DNA of 64,000 nt from Paenacidovorax monticola (GCF_014489595.1 NZ_CP060790.1:2418001-2482000); one strand, 5' to 3'. Counted from the stretch's first letter, positions 18,321-28,073 are shown. The notes: generated by a model not told the origin, from the letters alone. A program made the numbers and translations.

Positions 18321-19229
18321 GTGGAAAGAACGAATTACGAGTTGGACGATCTGCGCGCCCTGCGCGCGCTTGAACAGTTCGGCAGTTTCAACAAGGCGGC
18401 CGATGCGCTATGCATCACCCCCTCCGCCCTGAGCCGCCGCATCGCGAAGCTGGAGGCCGCCGTGGGCGGCTTGCTGGTGGAGAGGACGACACGGCGCATG
18501 GCCTTCACAGCCCTGGGTTCCATGCTGCTGCGGCGCGCCGACCCGCTGCTCGAATCGCTGGATGGGTGCATGGCCGACACTGTGCAGATCGCGCATGGCA
18601 AGGCGGGCCGGATCACGCTGGGCTGCCTGGCCTCCGTGGCCTATGCCCAGTACCCGGCGGCGCTGCGCGCATTCCGAGAAAAATTTCCCGACGTGCAGGT
18701 ATCCCTGCGGGACGACAATGGCGCCCGCGTGCGCGCCATGGTGCTGGAGCGCGAGGTGGATTTCGGTGTCACGACCCTGTGGGAGCCCTGCAACGACCTG
18801 ATCACGCACGCAGTGGCCGACGATTCCTACGTGGTCACCGTTCCACCGGATCACCCTCTCGCGGCACGCCGCAGCGTGCGATGGAGCGAACTGGCAGCAT
18901 GCCGCCTGCTCGGCTTCAAGCAGGGCAGCGCCACACGGCAGCAGGTCGATGCGGCCCTGGCCGCCGAGGGGCTCCAACTGAACTGGTGCGACGAGGTCGA
19001 CCAGCTGTCGTCCATGATGGCGCTGCTCGCCACGGGCCGCTTCATCAGCGTTCTGCCCGGGCTGCTGGCGCCAGCGTTCCCCGCACTCGCCAGCATCCGA
19101 CTCGCGCAGCCGCGGATGGGCCGGCGGATCTACCTCATGCGGCGCCGCGACAGATCCCTTTCGCTGCCAGCCTCCGCGCTGTGGGACGCCATGGGCATGG
19201 CTGTGCGGTGCGCGGTCGAGAAGAAGTAA
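18321..19229 (+). CDS. LysR-type transcriptional regulator
   Basis: A 302-residue protein. An N-terminal winged helix-turn-helix (FGSFNKAADALCITPSALSR, then RIAKLE) is followed by a two-lobed effector domain starting near GRITLGCLASVAY and ending with the GRFISVLPG and MRRRDRSLSL segments. Length and order are standard for the family. The GTG at 18321 starts the protein about 11 residues before the first DNA-binding helix, as in most LysR proteins. Longer in-frame readings would extend across the divergent promoter. It is transcribed away from the hydrolase-Bug genes, so control of those genes in response to a small ligand is the natural inference. Confidence 0.9.
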   Translation: MERTNYELDDLRALRALEQFGSFNKAADALCITPSALSRRIAKLEAAVGGLLVERTTRRMAFTALGSMLLRRADPLLESLDGCMADTVQIAHGKAGRITLGCLASVAYAQYPAALRAFREKFPDVQVSLRDDNGARVRAMVLEREVDFGVTTLWEPCNDLITHAVADDSYVVTVPPDHPLAARRSVRWSELAACRLLGFKQGSATRQQVDAALAAEGLQLNWCDEVDQLSSMMALLATGRFISVLPGLLAPAFPALASIRLAQPRMGRRIYLMRRRDRSLSLPASALWDAMGMAVRCAVEKK

Positions 19230-19263
19230 GGCAGGCACGCCCCAATGGGCGGGCCACAGGCGA

Positions 19264-19617
19264 TCAGCCCAGCAGTTCCAGCACCGTCTCCGGCGGCCGG
19301 CACAGCCGCGCACCGCGCGGCGTGACGACGATGGGCCGGTTCAGCAGCACCGGATGGCGCACCACGGTGTCGATGAGATCAGCGTCGCTCCATTGGGCGT
19401 CAGCCAGGCCCAGTTCCTGGTACGCGGCCTCCTTGGTGCGCAGCAGGTCGCGCACGGGCAGGCCCACGGCGGCCACCAGGGCCGCGAGCTGGGCATGGTC
19501 CAGCGGCTGCGCGATGTAGTCCACGATGGTCGGCTCGATGCCGTGCTCGCGCAGCAGGGCCAGTGCGCCGCGCGAATTGCTGCAGCGCGCGTTGTGGTAG
19601 ATGGTGATGTCGCTCAT
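19264..19617 (-). CDS. arsC: ArsC-family (glutaredoxin-dependent) arsenate reductase-like protein
   Basis: A 117-residue thioredoxin-fold protein. The catalytic Cys12 is in YHNARCSNSRGAL. Three arginines occupy the positions that bind arsenate in plasmid R773 ArsC: one in LLRTKEAAY, one in LNRPIVVT and one in LCRPPE. Family role: reduces arsenate to arsenite using glutathione and glutaredoxin. No arsR, arsB or acr3 is nearby, so it may have a different or only housekeeping role (chromosomal ArsC/YffB-like proteins are common). It starts 31 bases after the roadblock-like gene, and may be the last member of that three-gene unit. Confidence 0.85.
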   Translation of the reverse strand: MSDITIYHNARCSNSRGALALLREHGIEPTIVDYIAQPLDHAQLAALVAAVGLPVRDLLRTKEAAYQELGLADAQWSDADLIDTVVRHPVLLNRPIVVTPRGARLCRPPETVLELLG

Positions 19618-19648
19618 GCGCGCAGTGTACGCAGGGGCCCGCCGCGGG

Positions 19649-20053
19649 CTACAGCGCGGCTTCGATCAGCGGCATGGCCATGCGCGCCTTGGTCAGCGCC
19701 ATGCCCAGGTTGGCCGTACGGCGGCACACGAACACGGCCACGTACTCGGGGTGGGTCTTGCCGCGCAGGAACACGTGGATCAGGTTGTCACTGTTGATGA
19801 TGATTTCCTGGAAGTAGTGATGGCCGTCGTCCTGCAGGCCGCGCGACTTCTTGAACAGGCGCTCGATCATCGACACGTTGGGGCCGTTGAACAGGTCGGC
19901 CGTGGCGGCGGCCACGAGGTCGATGACCTCGCGCGGGTGCGAATCCACGGTCTTGATGGACAGCAGCATGCCCGATGCGGCATCCACATAGCCCGCGGCC
20001 ACGCATTCGGGGACCGTCGATGCGGCCTGGTTGAGTACGGCGTCCAAACTCAT
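19649..20053 (-). CDS. Small roadblock/LC7-like protein of unknown function
   Basis: A 134-residue soluble protein without signal or membrane segment. The order of elements (N-terminal helix, GYVDAASGMLLSIKT hairpin, long helix DLVAAATADLFNG, then EIIINSDNLIHVFLRG and YVAVFVCRRTANLGMAL strands) is what one expects for a roadblock/LC7 fold. These small proteins often bind and modulate NTPases. The family assignment is by pattern, not by a decisive motif. It lies 32 bases after the ABC-ATPase/phosphatase fusion and before arsC on the same strand, so it may be a partner of the fusion protein. Confidence 0.6.
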   Translation of the reverse strand: MSLDAVLNQAASTVPECVAAGYVDAASGMLLSIKTVDSHPREVIDLVAAATADLFNGPNVSMIERLFKKSRGLQDDGHHYFQEIIINSDNLIHVFLRGKTHPEYVAVFVCRRTANLGMALTKARMAMPLIEAAL

Positions 20054-20085
20054 AGTTCTTCTCTTTCTGGCTTCCTGGGGTGGGG

Positions 20086-21420
20086 TCAAACAATCTTCAG
20101 GAGGATCGCGTCCTCGTAGCGCTGCAGGAATGCTTCCTGCTCGGCGCTCTGCACATAGTCGGGATCGATGAGGCGCACGCGGCGCAGCGCCTCGGTGGCC
20201 GTGAGGCCCTCGCGCACCAGCCAGGCCGCGAGCACCGTGCCCGTGCGCCCCAGGCCCGCGAGGCAATGCACGGCCAGCACCTCGCCCTTGCGCAGCAGCA
20301 GTTCCATGCGCAGCAGCAACATCTGGATCTGCGCCACGGTGGGCGGCTCGCGGTCGCGCACGGGCAAGTGCAGGTTGGCCAGGCCGTGTCGGCCGAGCGC
20401 ATCCTGCGGTAGGTCGCGCTCGGTCAGCGTGATGAGGGTGGTGACGCCGCACTGGCGCAGCGCGGCCAGGTCGTGGTCGATGCCGTTCACAGCACCCGGC
20501 AGCGGCGTGCCCGCGATGCGGCCCGGCTCCAGCCAGGCGAAGCCGCGCGGGCCACGGCTCGCGGGTACGGCGGCGCCTGCGCCAGCAGGGGCCTGCGCAA
20601 GCGCGGCCAGCGCCGCATCGGGCAACGGCGGCGGCACGGGGGCATCGTCGGCCAGCGTGGCGGGATCGGCGTCGGGCGCGGGCAGCGCGCAGCTGCCCGT
20701 GCGGACGAACTGCTGGCCCGCGGCCGACTGCGGTGCGACGAGGAAGTCCTCCATGCCGCCAGCCTCCTGGATGCGCCCTCCAGCCAGCAACAGCATGTGC
20801 CGCGCGGCCATGCGCGCATGCTTCTGGCTGTGCACCACGAGCAGCACGGCCGAGCGCTGCGCGATGCGGCGCAGCAGGTCGAGCAGCAGGTAGGCGTCGT
20901 AGTCGTTCAGGCCGGCCGTGGGCTCGTCCACCAGGAGCAGCGCGGGCTCGGCCGCCGCCTCGCGCAGGATGGCCACGGCGCGCTGCTGCACGGTGGTGAG
21001 TTCCAGGGTAGGCCGCTCCAGCAGAGGCGCCAGCTCGGGAAAGCCCATGGCCGCCACGTGCTCGGCGCACCAGGCACGCAGCGCGCCAGGCGCCAGCCCC
21101 AGGCGCGGCCGCGCGTGCTCGACCAGCGCGTCGCCGGTGGAGGCCATCATGAGCCGTGCGTTCTGCTGCACCAGGCGCGGGCGGTGCGCGCCCGCCAGCG
21201 GCTGCCCGAGGTACTCCACCTGGCCCCAGGCACGGAAGCGCGGATTGGCGTCGTGCAGGCCTGCCAGCATGCGCAGCAGCGTGGATTTGCCGCCCCCCGC
21301 AGGGCCGAGCAGCGCCGTCACGGCGCCGGCCTTCACCGCGAAATCGAGCGAGGCGAGGACGACCTTCTCCCCAAAGGCGGCGCCCAGGCCCTCGGCCCGC
21401 AGGCAATGCAGCAGCTCCAT
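20086..21420 (-). CDS. ABC-type ATPase fused to a C-terminal dual-specificity/tyrosine phosphatase domain
   Basis: A 444-residue protein with an unusual domain pairing. Residues 1 to about 225 form an ABC ATPase: Walker A G39-PAGGGKST47, Q-loop region RLVQQNARLM, Walker B LLLVDEPTAGL and switch histidine VVHSQKH. The general look is closest to PstB-like phosphate ATPases. The ABC signature (normally LSGGQ) is altered to LTTVQ. An Ala/Pro-rich linker at about residues 230-290 follows. The remainder is a phosphatase: the P-loop is H385-C386-LAGLG-R392-TG, and a likely general acid is Asp356 in PVRDREPP. No permease is adjacent. The next two genes, a roadblock-like protein and ArsC, follow closely. 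The function is unknown. Coupling of ATP-driven conformational change to protein or phosphoester dephosphorylation is inference. Confidence 0.85.
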   Translation of the reverse strand: MELLHCLRAEGLGAAFGEKVVLASLDFAVKAGAVTALLGPAGGGKSTLLRMLAGLHDANPRFRAWGQVEYLGQPLAGAHRPRLVQQNARLMMASTGDALVEHARPRLGLAPGALRAWCAEHVAAMGFPELAPLLERPTLELTTVQQRAVAILREAAAEPALLLVDEPTAGLNDYDAYLLLDLLRRIAQRSAVLLVVHSQKHARMAARHMLLLAGGRIQEAGGMEDFLVAPQSAAGQQFVRTGSCALPAPDADPATLADDAPVPPPLPDAALAALAQAPAGAGAAVPASRGPRGFAWLEPGRIAGTPLPGAVNGIDHDLAALRQCGVTTLITLTERDLPQDALGRHGLANLHLPVRDREPPTVAQIQMLLLRMELLLRKGEVLAVHCLAGLGRTGTVLAAWLVREGLTATEALRRVRLIDPDYVQSAEQEAFLQRYEDAILLKIV

Positions 21421-21673
21421 CCGCTATCTCCCTTGTGTGTTCTTTGGCCATCCGGCAAGGGATCGCGCGCGTTCAGACAGGAGCAGCCGCCATCGATCGT
21501 CACACTCCAGTAATAAGTTTATGCAATGCGTCCATTGGTGGTTACACCAAGCACGATTGCGCACGGAGTTGACTCAGGTAATGAGCGGATTCAGCGCAGC
21601 GTCAGCATGACGCGCTATATACATGTGAGCAGAACGCGAATGCCTCACCCCAGCGGGCAGGGCCGGTGTGCAA
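21421..21673. other. Longest gene-free stretch, upstream of the ABC-phosphatase fusion
   Basis: The 253 bases between the fusion gene start and the fbpB stop are clearly AT-richer than the window average around 21510-21640 (for example AATAAGTTTATGCAATGC and CTATATACATGTGAG). It must hold the promoter of the minus-strand fusion gene. I see no open reading frame with gene-like composition and no clear terminator. No single promoter pair stood out enough to mark. Confidence 0.5.
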
Positions 21674-23313
21674 TCAGCGCTGGCCGGCGCGCAGCGTGCG
21701 GCTGAGCAGCACCACCGGCACCAGGCCCACCGCCACCAGGGCCAGCGAGGGCAGCGCGGCCTCGCCCAGGCGCTCGTCGCGCGCGAGCTGGTAGGCCACC
21801 ACGGCCAGGGTATCGCTGTTGAAGGGGCGCAGCACCATGGTGGCGGGCAACTCCTTCATCACATCCACGAAGACCAGCAGCGCCGCCGCGGCCGTGGAGC
21901 GCCGCAGCAGCGGCCAGTGCACGCGCGCCATCAGGCCCGCGCCACTCGCGCCCAGCATGCGCGCCGAGTCGTCGAGGCTGGCGGGGATGCGCGCATAGCC
22001 GCTCTGCACCGACTGCAGCGCCACAGCGCAAAAGCGCACCAGGTAGGCCCACACAATGCCCGTGGCCGTGGCCGTGACGAGCGCACCCACGCTCAGCGTG
22101 GGCGCCGCCGCCTGCAGCCAGCCGACGGGCAGCAGCAGGCCCACGACGATCACCGCGCCCGGCACGGCATAGCCCACGCTGGCCAGTTGCACCACGCCAC
22201 GCGTGAAGGCATCGGCCCGGCGCCGCACGGCGAAGGCCAGCGCCAGCGCAATGGCCACGGCCAGCAGCGAGGTGATGGCCCCCAGGCGGACGCTGTTGCC
22301 CGCCCAGTCCAGAAAGCGCTCCCAGGGCAGCACCGACCAGTCGGCCGCCAGGGGACGCAGCATGAAGGCCACGGGCGCGAAGAAGCCCATCAGCACGGGC
22401 AGCAGGCACAGGCACCACGCGGCGGCGCAGCGCCAGCCCGCCAGGCGCTGCGGCTGCGCCTCGGCGGAGCCCGCACGGCCCGCACTGGTGCCGGCGAAGC
22501 GCATGCGCTGCTGCGCGCGCTGCTCCAGCTTGAGCAGCAGCAGCACCAGGGCCAGCAGGATGGTGGCAAGCTGGGCCGCGGCCAGCCGGTTGTCCATGGA
22601 CAGCCAGGCCTTGTAGATGCCGGTGGTGAAGGTCTGGATGCCGAAGTAGCTCACCACGCCGAAGTCGGCCAGCGTCTCCATGAGCACCAGGGCCACGCCC
22701 GCCGCCACGGCGGGCCGCGCCAGCGGCAGCGCCACGGTGCGCACGCGGCGCGCCAGCGGCGCACCCATGAGGCGCGCGGCCTCCATGAGGTGGGCGGCGC
22801 GCTCGCCCAGCGCCGTGCGCGCCAGCAGGTACACGTAGGGGTAGAGCGAGAAGATGAACACCCACACGGCACCGCCCAGGCTGCGCACCTCGGGCAGCAG
22901 CCGGCCCTCCAGCCCGAAGGTGGCGCGCAGCCACACCTGCAGCGGTCCGCTGAACTGCAGGAAGTCGGTATAGGCGTAGGCCGTCACATAGGCCGGCATG
23001 GCCAGGGGCAGCAACAGCAGCCATTCCATGGTGCGCCGGCCAGGAAAGTCGAACAGCGTCACCGCCGCGGCCGTGGCCATGCCCACGGCCGCGGCGCCCA
23101 GTGCGACGAACAGCCCCAGCCACAGCGTGGTCCACAGGTAGCCGGGCAGCACGGTAGAGGCCATCTCGCGCAGGATGGCGCCCGCCTGCGCACCGCCCTG
23201 CCCCAGGGCAGCCACGACGCGAGCACGGCCAGCACCGGCAGCGACAGCGCGCCGGCAAGCAGGATCAGGGGAAGGGCACGGACGGCGATGGATGGGCGGC
23301 GCAAGGCGGGCAA
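21674..23313 (-). CDS. fbpB: Ferric-iron ABC transporter permease (FbpB-like); frameshift at 23206-23208
   Basis: About 546 residues when corrected, with roughly twelve membrane helices in two halves, as in FbpB/SfuB permeases. Each half has an EAA-type loop: EAARLMGAPLARRV in the first, and DDSARMLGASGAGLM in the second. The N-terminal helix (ALPLILLAGALSLPVLAVL) is in another frame from the rest. Adding one base at the GGG of 23206-23208 (plus strand) gives ...SWLPLGQGGAQAGAILREM and restores one frame. The start is uncertain: no ATG lies in the right place, and TTG 23313 is used. It diverges from the ATPase gene across a Fur-like palindrome. No periplasmic binding protein gene is visible, so it must be encoded elsewhere. 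Confidence 0.85.
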
Positions 23314-23387
23314 TCGATTGGACGGGAGGAAGCACACCGGCCCCGCCCTGCCATGACGCAGGCTGGAAATACAGGCGCCCAGAAATG

Positions 23388-23410
23388 CAAATGCGAATTC
23401 TAAGCATTTG
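23388..23410. promoter_or_regulatory. Fur-like palindromic operator between fbpB and fbpC
   Basis: A perfect 7-base inverted repeat, CAAATGC and GCATTTG, flanks GAATTCTAA. The whole region AAATGCAAATGCGAATTC is AT-rich in a GC-rich setting and resembles betaproteobacterial Fur boxes (repeats of the NAT(A/T)AT/GCGAAT type). It lies between two divergent iron-transport genes, where a shared iron-responsive operator would be expected. Recognition is by eye. Confidence 0.5.
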
Positions 23411-23418
23411 GACCACCC

Positions 23419-23424
23419 TACAAT
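23419..23424 (+). promoter_or_regulatory. Putative -10 element (TACAAT) of fbpC
   Basis: TACAAT ends 7 bases before the ATG at 23432. If used, the transcript would be almost leaderless. It lies directly beside the Fur-like palindrome, so a repressor bound there would block it. Confidence 0.35.
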
Positions 23425-23431
23425 CCAGGGC

Positions 23432-24495
<1,064 letters not shown>

Positions 24496-24520
24496 CGGGT
24501 CTTCGCGCCTCAGCGGCCCC

Positions 24521-24564
24521 TGGCGCTTGCGGGATCAGCGCAAACAGCTACTAAATACATAGCA
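24521..24564 (+). repeat. Dispersed intergenic repeat, copy 2
   Basis: TGGCGCTTGC and CAGCGCAAAC arms flank GGGAT, followed by CAGCTACTAAATACATAGCA, the AT-rich imperfect palindrome shared with the copies at 6641, 45665 and 49641. It lies just downstream of fbpC and before the shared terminator. Confidence 0.6.
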
Positions 24565-24567
24565 AAC

Positions 24568-24593
24568 AAAAAAACCGGCATGCGCCGGCTTTT
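24568..24593. terminator. Bidirectional rho-independent terminator between fbpC and the Yip1 gene
   Basis: Stem CCGGC-ATGC-GCCGG is flanked by seven A on the left and CTTTT on the right. Read on the minus strand it is a GC stem followed by seven T, a strong terminator for the Yip1 gene. On the plus strand it has a shorter T tract and may serve fbpC. Confidence 0.75.
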
Positions 24594-24624
24594 GCGGGAA
24601 GGGTCTCCGGACACTCCGCCGGGC

Positions 24625-25853
24625 TCAGGACTTGCCCTTGCGCTGCAGGTTCTCCAGCGTGCCCAGGTCGATCTTCTCCAGGAAGCCGCGCACATCCTTG
24701 ATCGCGATCTGGTCGGCCTCGACGCTCACCACAAGGCCGTTCTTGAGGATGGCCTTGACCTCGGCGTGGCTGCCGTCCTTTTCGTACTCCTCCTGCAGGG
24801 TGCGGCCGCCGGCTTGCCAGGTCTTCTCGACGCGGCCGCCGGTTTCCTTTTCGCCCTGCACCATGCCCGCGATCTGCGCGAGCCCGCTCAGGCCGCCCAG
24901 GTCGGTGATCTCCACACGCACCTGCTTGTCGCCGCTGCCGTACTCGGCCCGCGCCTGGCTCGTGGGCAGGCCCATGGCGGCACCATCCTGCACCTCCACG
25001 CTCGTGCGCGCCAGGCCCGCGAGCTGCTCGGGCAGCGCGGCCTTGAGCGACTGCACGGCCACGGCGCCCTGGGCGCCTCCGCCGAGGGCGCCCGCCGCGG
25101 CCGCCACCACGTTGCCCGTGGCAGCCGCCACGGCGTTCGGGTCCTGGCTCTTCTGCGCCTGCTCCAGCTGGCGCGCGGCCTCTTCCATCTTCTTGCCCGC
25201 CGCCTCCAGGCCAGCCGTATCGACGGACACCTTGCCACCCGGCGTGGTCACCGACACGCCACTGCCCATGCCCCCATCATCGCGCCATGGGGCATGAACA
25301 GCGAGCCCACGGCACCGATCACGACCGCCATCACGATGCCGGCCACGAGGATCACCACCGTGTAGACCAGCGATTTCTCGGGCGGGTTCTTCATGAGCAC
25401 GGGCAGGCCCGTGTAGATCAGGTAGATGGAGTACAGCGCCGCCAGCAGCCCCAACATGGACAGCGAAGGCAGCAGGCTGAAGACGCCGCCCAGCAGGGCC
25501 GCCGTGCTCGCATAGACCACGAGCTTGAGGGCCTGGATCTGGCTCTTCATGCCGCCGAAGGTGGGCGCGAGCGCATCGACGATGAGCGCGAGCACGAACA
25601 CGCCCACAAGACTCAGCACGTACGACACCACCATGTTGGCCAGCCCGGCGAGCAGCGGCACGCGCACCGTCACGCCGAAGCCGCTGAAGCCGATCAGCGA
25701 CATGCCGATGAAGCCGCACACGGCCGGAATGGCCGCAAGCAGCATCAGGTAGCCCGTGAAGAGGCCCGCAGTGCTCGCGGTTTCGGCCTCGATGTCCGCC
25801 CAGGTTTCCTTGGGCTTGAGCAGAATGCCCTTGGCACGCTCGATCAATTGCAT
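24625..25853 (-). CDS. Yip1-family membrane protein with a long soluble C-terminal extension; frameshift at 25271-25275
   Basis: About 409 residues when corrected. The first 190 or so are a Yip1-family domain with about five membrane helices, starting QLIERAKGILLKPKETWADI, the typical N-terminus of bacterial Yip1 proteins. The frame then breaks at MFPHGAMMG-like sequence. Five C at 25271-25275 (plus strand) should be six, giving A-M-M-G-G-M-G-S-G-V-S-V-T. The second half is hydrophilic: a predicted helical Ala/Glu-rich part (GKKMEEAARQLEQAQKSQD), a small Gly/Ala stretch, and a beta-rich end (VRVEITDLGG and GRTLQEEYEKDGS). Yip1 function in bacteria is unknown. The C-terminal half has no recognised domain. 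Confidence 0.75.
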
Positions 25854-26020
25854 GGTGTCCCTCTCTCTTGGTCGCGGCGCGGGGCTATTCCCACACCGAA
25901 ACCCCGGACATTAATGCAAACCCCGGCTTTTTGCGACCGGTAAAGGCGAATTGCCGGCCAATGCGTTGAATATGTCCGCTTTTCCCCACCCATCGGGAGG
26001 AGGACGGGCACTGAATGGCC

Positions 26021-26761
26021 TCAGCGCTGGCGCAGCGCATCCACCGTGGCGTGCAGGTGCTCGCTCCAGGCGCGGCGGTCGCGGCCCTGGGCATGCTCCG
26101 GCGTGCCGAAGTTCACCACGGCAGTGATGGGAGGCGCCGCGAGCGTGCGCCAGATCGACCCCACCAGGGTCTCGTCGCCGACATAGCTCGGCGCGTGGCT
26201 CGTGGCGCCCGTGCGGCGGTCCACGAAGCGCAGGCCCACGGGCTGCACGGGCACGTCGGCCGACAGCGCCGCCTGCAGCAGGTTGGCATGAAAGGGCAGC
26301 AGCGTGCGGCCGTCGCCCGTGGTGCCCTCGGGAAACACGGCCAGCACCTCGCCCGCCTGCAGCGCCTCGTGCATGCGGTGCACCACGCGCAACGCATCGC
26401 GGCGCGAGCTGCGCTCGATGTAGAGCGTGCCCGCCGCCGTGGCCAGCGCGCCCACGATGGGCCAGGCCTTCACGTCGGACTTGGAGATGAAGCGGCAGTA
26501 GCGTGCCGCATGCATCACGGGGATGTCGAGCCAGGAGAGGTGGTTGGCCACGAGCAGCACAGGCCCCTGCACGGGCGGTGTGCCGTGCACCTCGAGCGCG
26601 ATGCCTGCCCGCGCGAGCAGCCCCAGGGCCCAGGCCTGCACGCGGGCCTGCTGCTGATCGGGCGACAGGCGCGGAAAGCGCCAGGCCACGACCCCCATGC
26701 CGTGGAGCACGTGGCCCAGCATGGCGGCCAGGCGCCAGCAGGCGCGCACGGAGCGCAGCAT
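26021..26761 (-). CDS. plsC: 1-acyl-sn-glycerol-3-phosphate acyltransferase (PlsC family)
   Basis: A 246-residue protein with an N-terminal hydrophobic segment and the two acyltransferase motifs: N73-H74-LSWL-D79 (catalytic His and Asp) and FPEGTT with Glu145 (substrate-binding). Family role: acylates lysophosphatidic acid to phosphatidic acid at the inner membrane. It follows pyrC' by 16 bases on the same strand and is probably the last gene of the pyrimidine operon. In Burkholderiales several PlsC paralogues exist, and some act on other lipids (for example ornithine lipids), so the exact acceptor is not certain. Confidence 0.88.
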   Translation of the reverse strand: MLRSVRACWRLAAMLGHVLHGMGVVAWRFPRLSPDQQQARVQAWALGLLARAGIALEVHGTPPVQGPVLLVANHLSWLDIPVMHAARYCRFISKSDVKAWPIVGALATAAGTLYIERSSRRDALRVVHRMHEALQAGEVLAVFPEGTTGDGRTLLPFHANLLQAALSADVPVQPVGLRFVDRRTGATSHAPSYVGDETLVGSIWRTLAAPPITAVVNFGTPEHAQGRDRRAWSEHLHATVDALRQR

Positions 26762-26777
26762 CCGCAGGCCGCCCGGC

Positions 26778-28073
26778 TCAGCCGCGCTCGAAGGCCACCT
26801 GGCCGCCCACCAGCGTGGCGCGCACGCGGGCGGGCAGCTCGTAGCCTGAGAACGGCGTGTGCTTGCCCTGGCTGGCCAGCGCCTCGGCCCGCACGGTCCA
26901 GGCGGCCTGGGGATCGACGATGCAGAGATCGCCCACGCCGCCCTCGACGAGCTGGCCCACGCTGGCCTGCAGCGTGCCCAGGGCGCCGCCCAGCACGCGC
27001 GCGGGCTCGCTGGTCACCACGGCCAGCGCGCGAGCGAGCGGCACACCGCTGTCGTGCGACCACTTGACCGCCAGGCTCAGCAGCAGCTCCAGCCCCGTGG
27101 CGCCGGGTTCGGCCTCGGCGAACGGCAGGGTCTTGGCGTCCTCGTCCACGGGGGTGTGGTCGGACACCAGCGCATCGACGGTGCCATCGGCCAGCGCAGC
27201 CGAAAGCGCATCGCGGTCGCGCTGCTGGCGCAGCGGCGGCGACAGGCGCGCGCGGCTGTCGAAGAAGCCGATGTCGGCATCGGTGAGGAGCAGCGAGTTG
27301 ATGCTCACGTCGCAGCTCACCTGCAGGCCCTCTGCCTTGGCGCGGCGCACGAGCTCCACGCCTGCGGCGCTCGACAGGCGGCACAGGTGCACGCGCGCGT
27401 TCGTGGTCTTGAGCAGCTCGAAGATGGTGTGCAGCGCAATGGTCTCGGCGGCCACGGGTACGCCCGACAGGCCCAGGCGCGTGGCCAGCGGCCCGCTGGC
27501 CGCCACCCCCTTGCCCAGGTGCAGTTCCTGCGGGCGCAGCCACACGGTGTAGCCAAAGGTGGCCGCGTACTGCAGCGCGCGCTGCAGCACCTGCGTGCTC
27601 GCGAGCGCCACATCGGCCTGGCCGAAGCCCACGCAGCCCGACTCGGTGAGTTCGGCCATCTCCGTGAGCACTTCGCCGGCCAGGCCGCGCGTGAGCGCGC
27701 CCAGCGGGAACAGGCGCGACTGGTGCAGCTTTTCAGCCCGGAACTTGAGCATCTCCACGAGGCCGGGCTCGTCGAGCACGGGGTCGGTATCGGGCGGGCA
27801 GACCAGGCTGGTCACGCCGCCGGCCACGGCCGCCGCCATTTCGGATTCGAGCATGCCTTCGTGCTCATGGCCGGGCTCGCGCAGGCGGGCAGCCAGGTCC
27901 ACCAGGCCCGGCAGCACCAGGCAACCCGAGGCGTCGATGACGCGGTTGGGCGCGAAGTCCTTGGCCACCCGGTCGATGGCGATGATGCGGCCGGCAGCCA
28001 GCGCCACGTCGCACTGCCGGTCAAAGCCGCTCGCCGGGTCGATCACGCGGCCGTTCTGGATCAGGATCTTCAT
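26778..28073 (-). CDS. pyrC': Non-catalytic dihydroorotase homologue (PyrC'/PyrX type)
   Basis: A 431-residue amidohydrolase-fold protein. Active class I dihydroorotases have a metal site D-x-H-x-H-x-R-E-P-G near residue 60. Here the segment reads D59-L-A61-A-R63-L-R-E-P-G, so both zinc-binding histidines are replaced. The surrounding family sequence is intact ([29 protein letters not shown]). This matches the inactive PyrC' of Pseudomonas, which supports assembly of aspartate transcarbamoylase rather than making dihydroorotate. Its ATG overlaps the pyrB stop by 4 bases (ATGA), consistent with co-translation for a stoichiometric complex. A separate active dihydroorotase must exist elsewhere. 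Confidence 0.88.
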   Translation of the reverse strand: MKILIQNGRVIDPASGFDRQCDVALAAGRIIAIDRVAKDFAPNRVIDASGCLVLPGLVDLAARLREPGHEHEGMLESEMAAAVAGGVTSLVCPPDTDPVLDEPGLVEMLKFRAEKLHQSRLFPLGALTRGLAGEVLTEMAELTESGCVGFGQADVALASTQVLQRALQYAATFGYTVWLRPQELHLGKGVAASGPLATRLGLSGVPVAAETIALHTIFELLKTTNARVHLCRLSSAAGVELVRRAKAEGLQVSCDVSINSLLLTDADIGFFDSRARLSPPLRQQRDRDALSAALADGTVDALVSDHTPVDEDAKTLPFAEAEPGATGLELLLSLAVKWSHDSGVPLARALAVVTSEPARVLGGALGTLQASVGQLVEGGVGDLCIVDPQAAWTVRAEALASQGKHTPFSGYELPARVRATLVGGQVAFERG

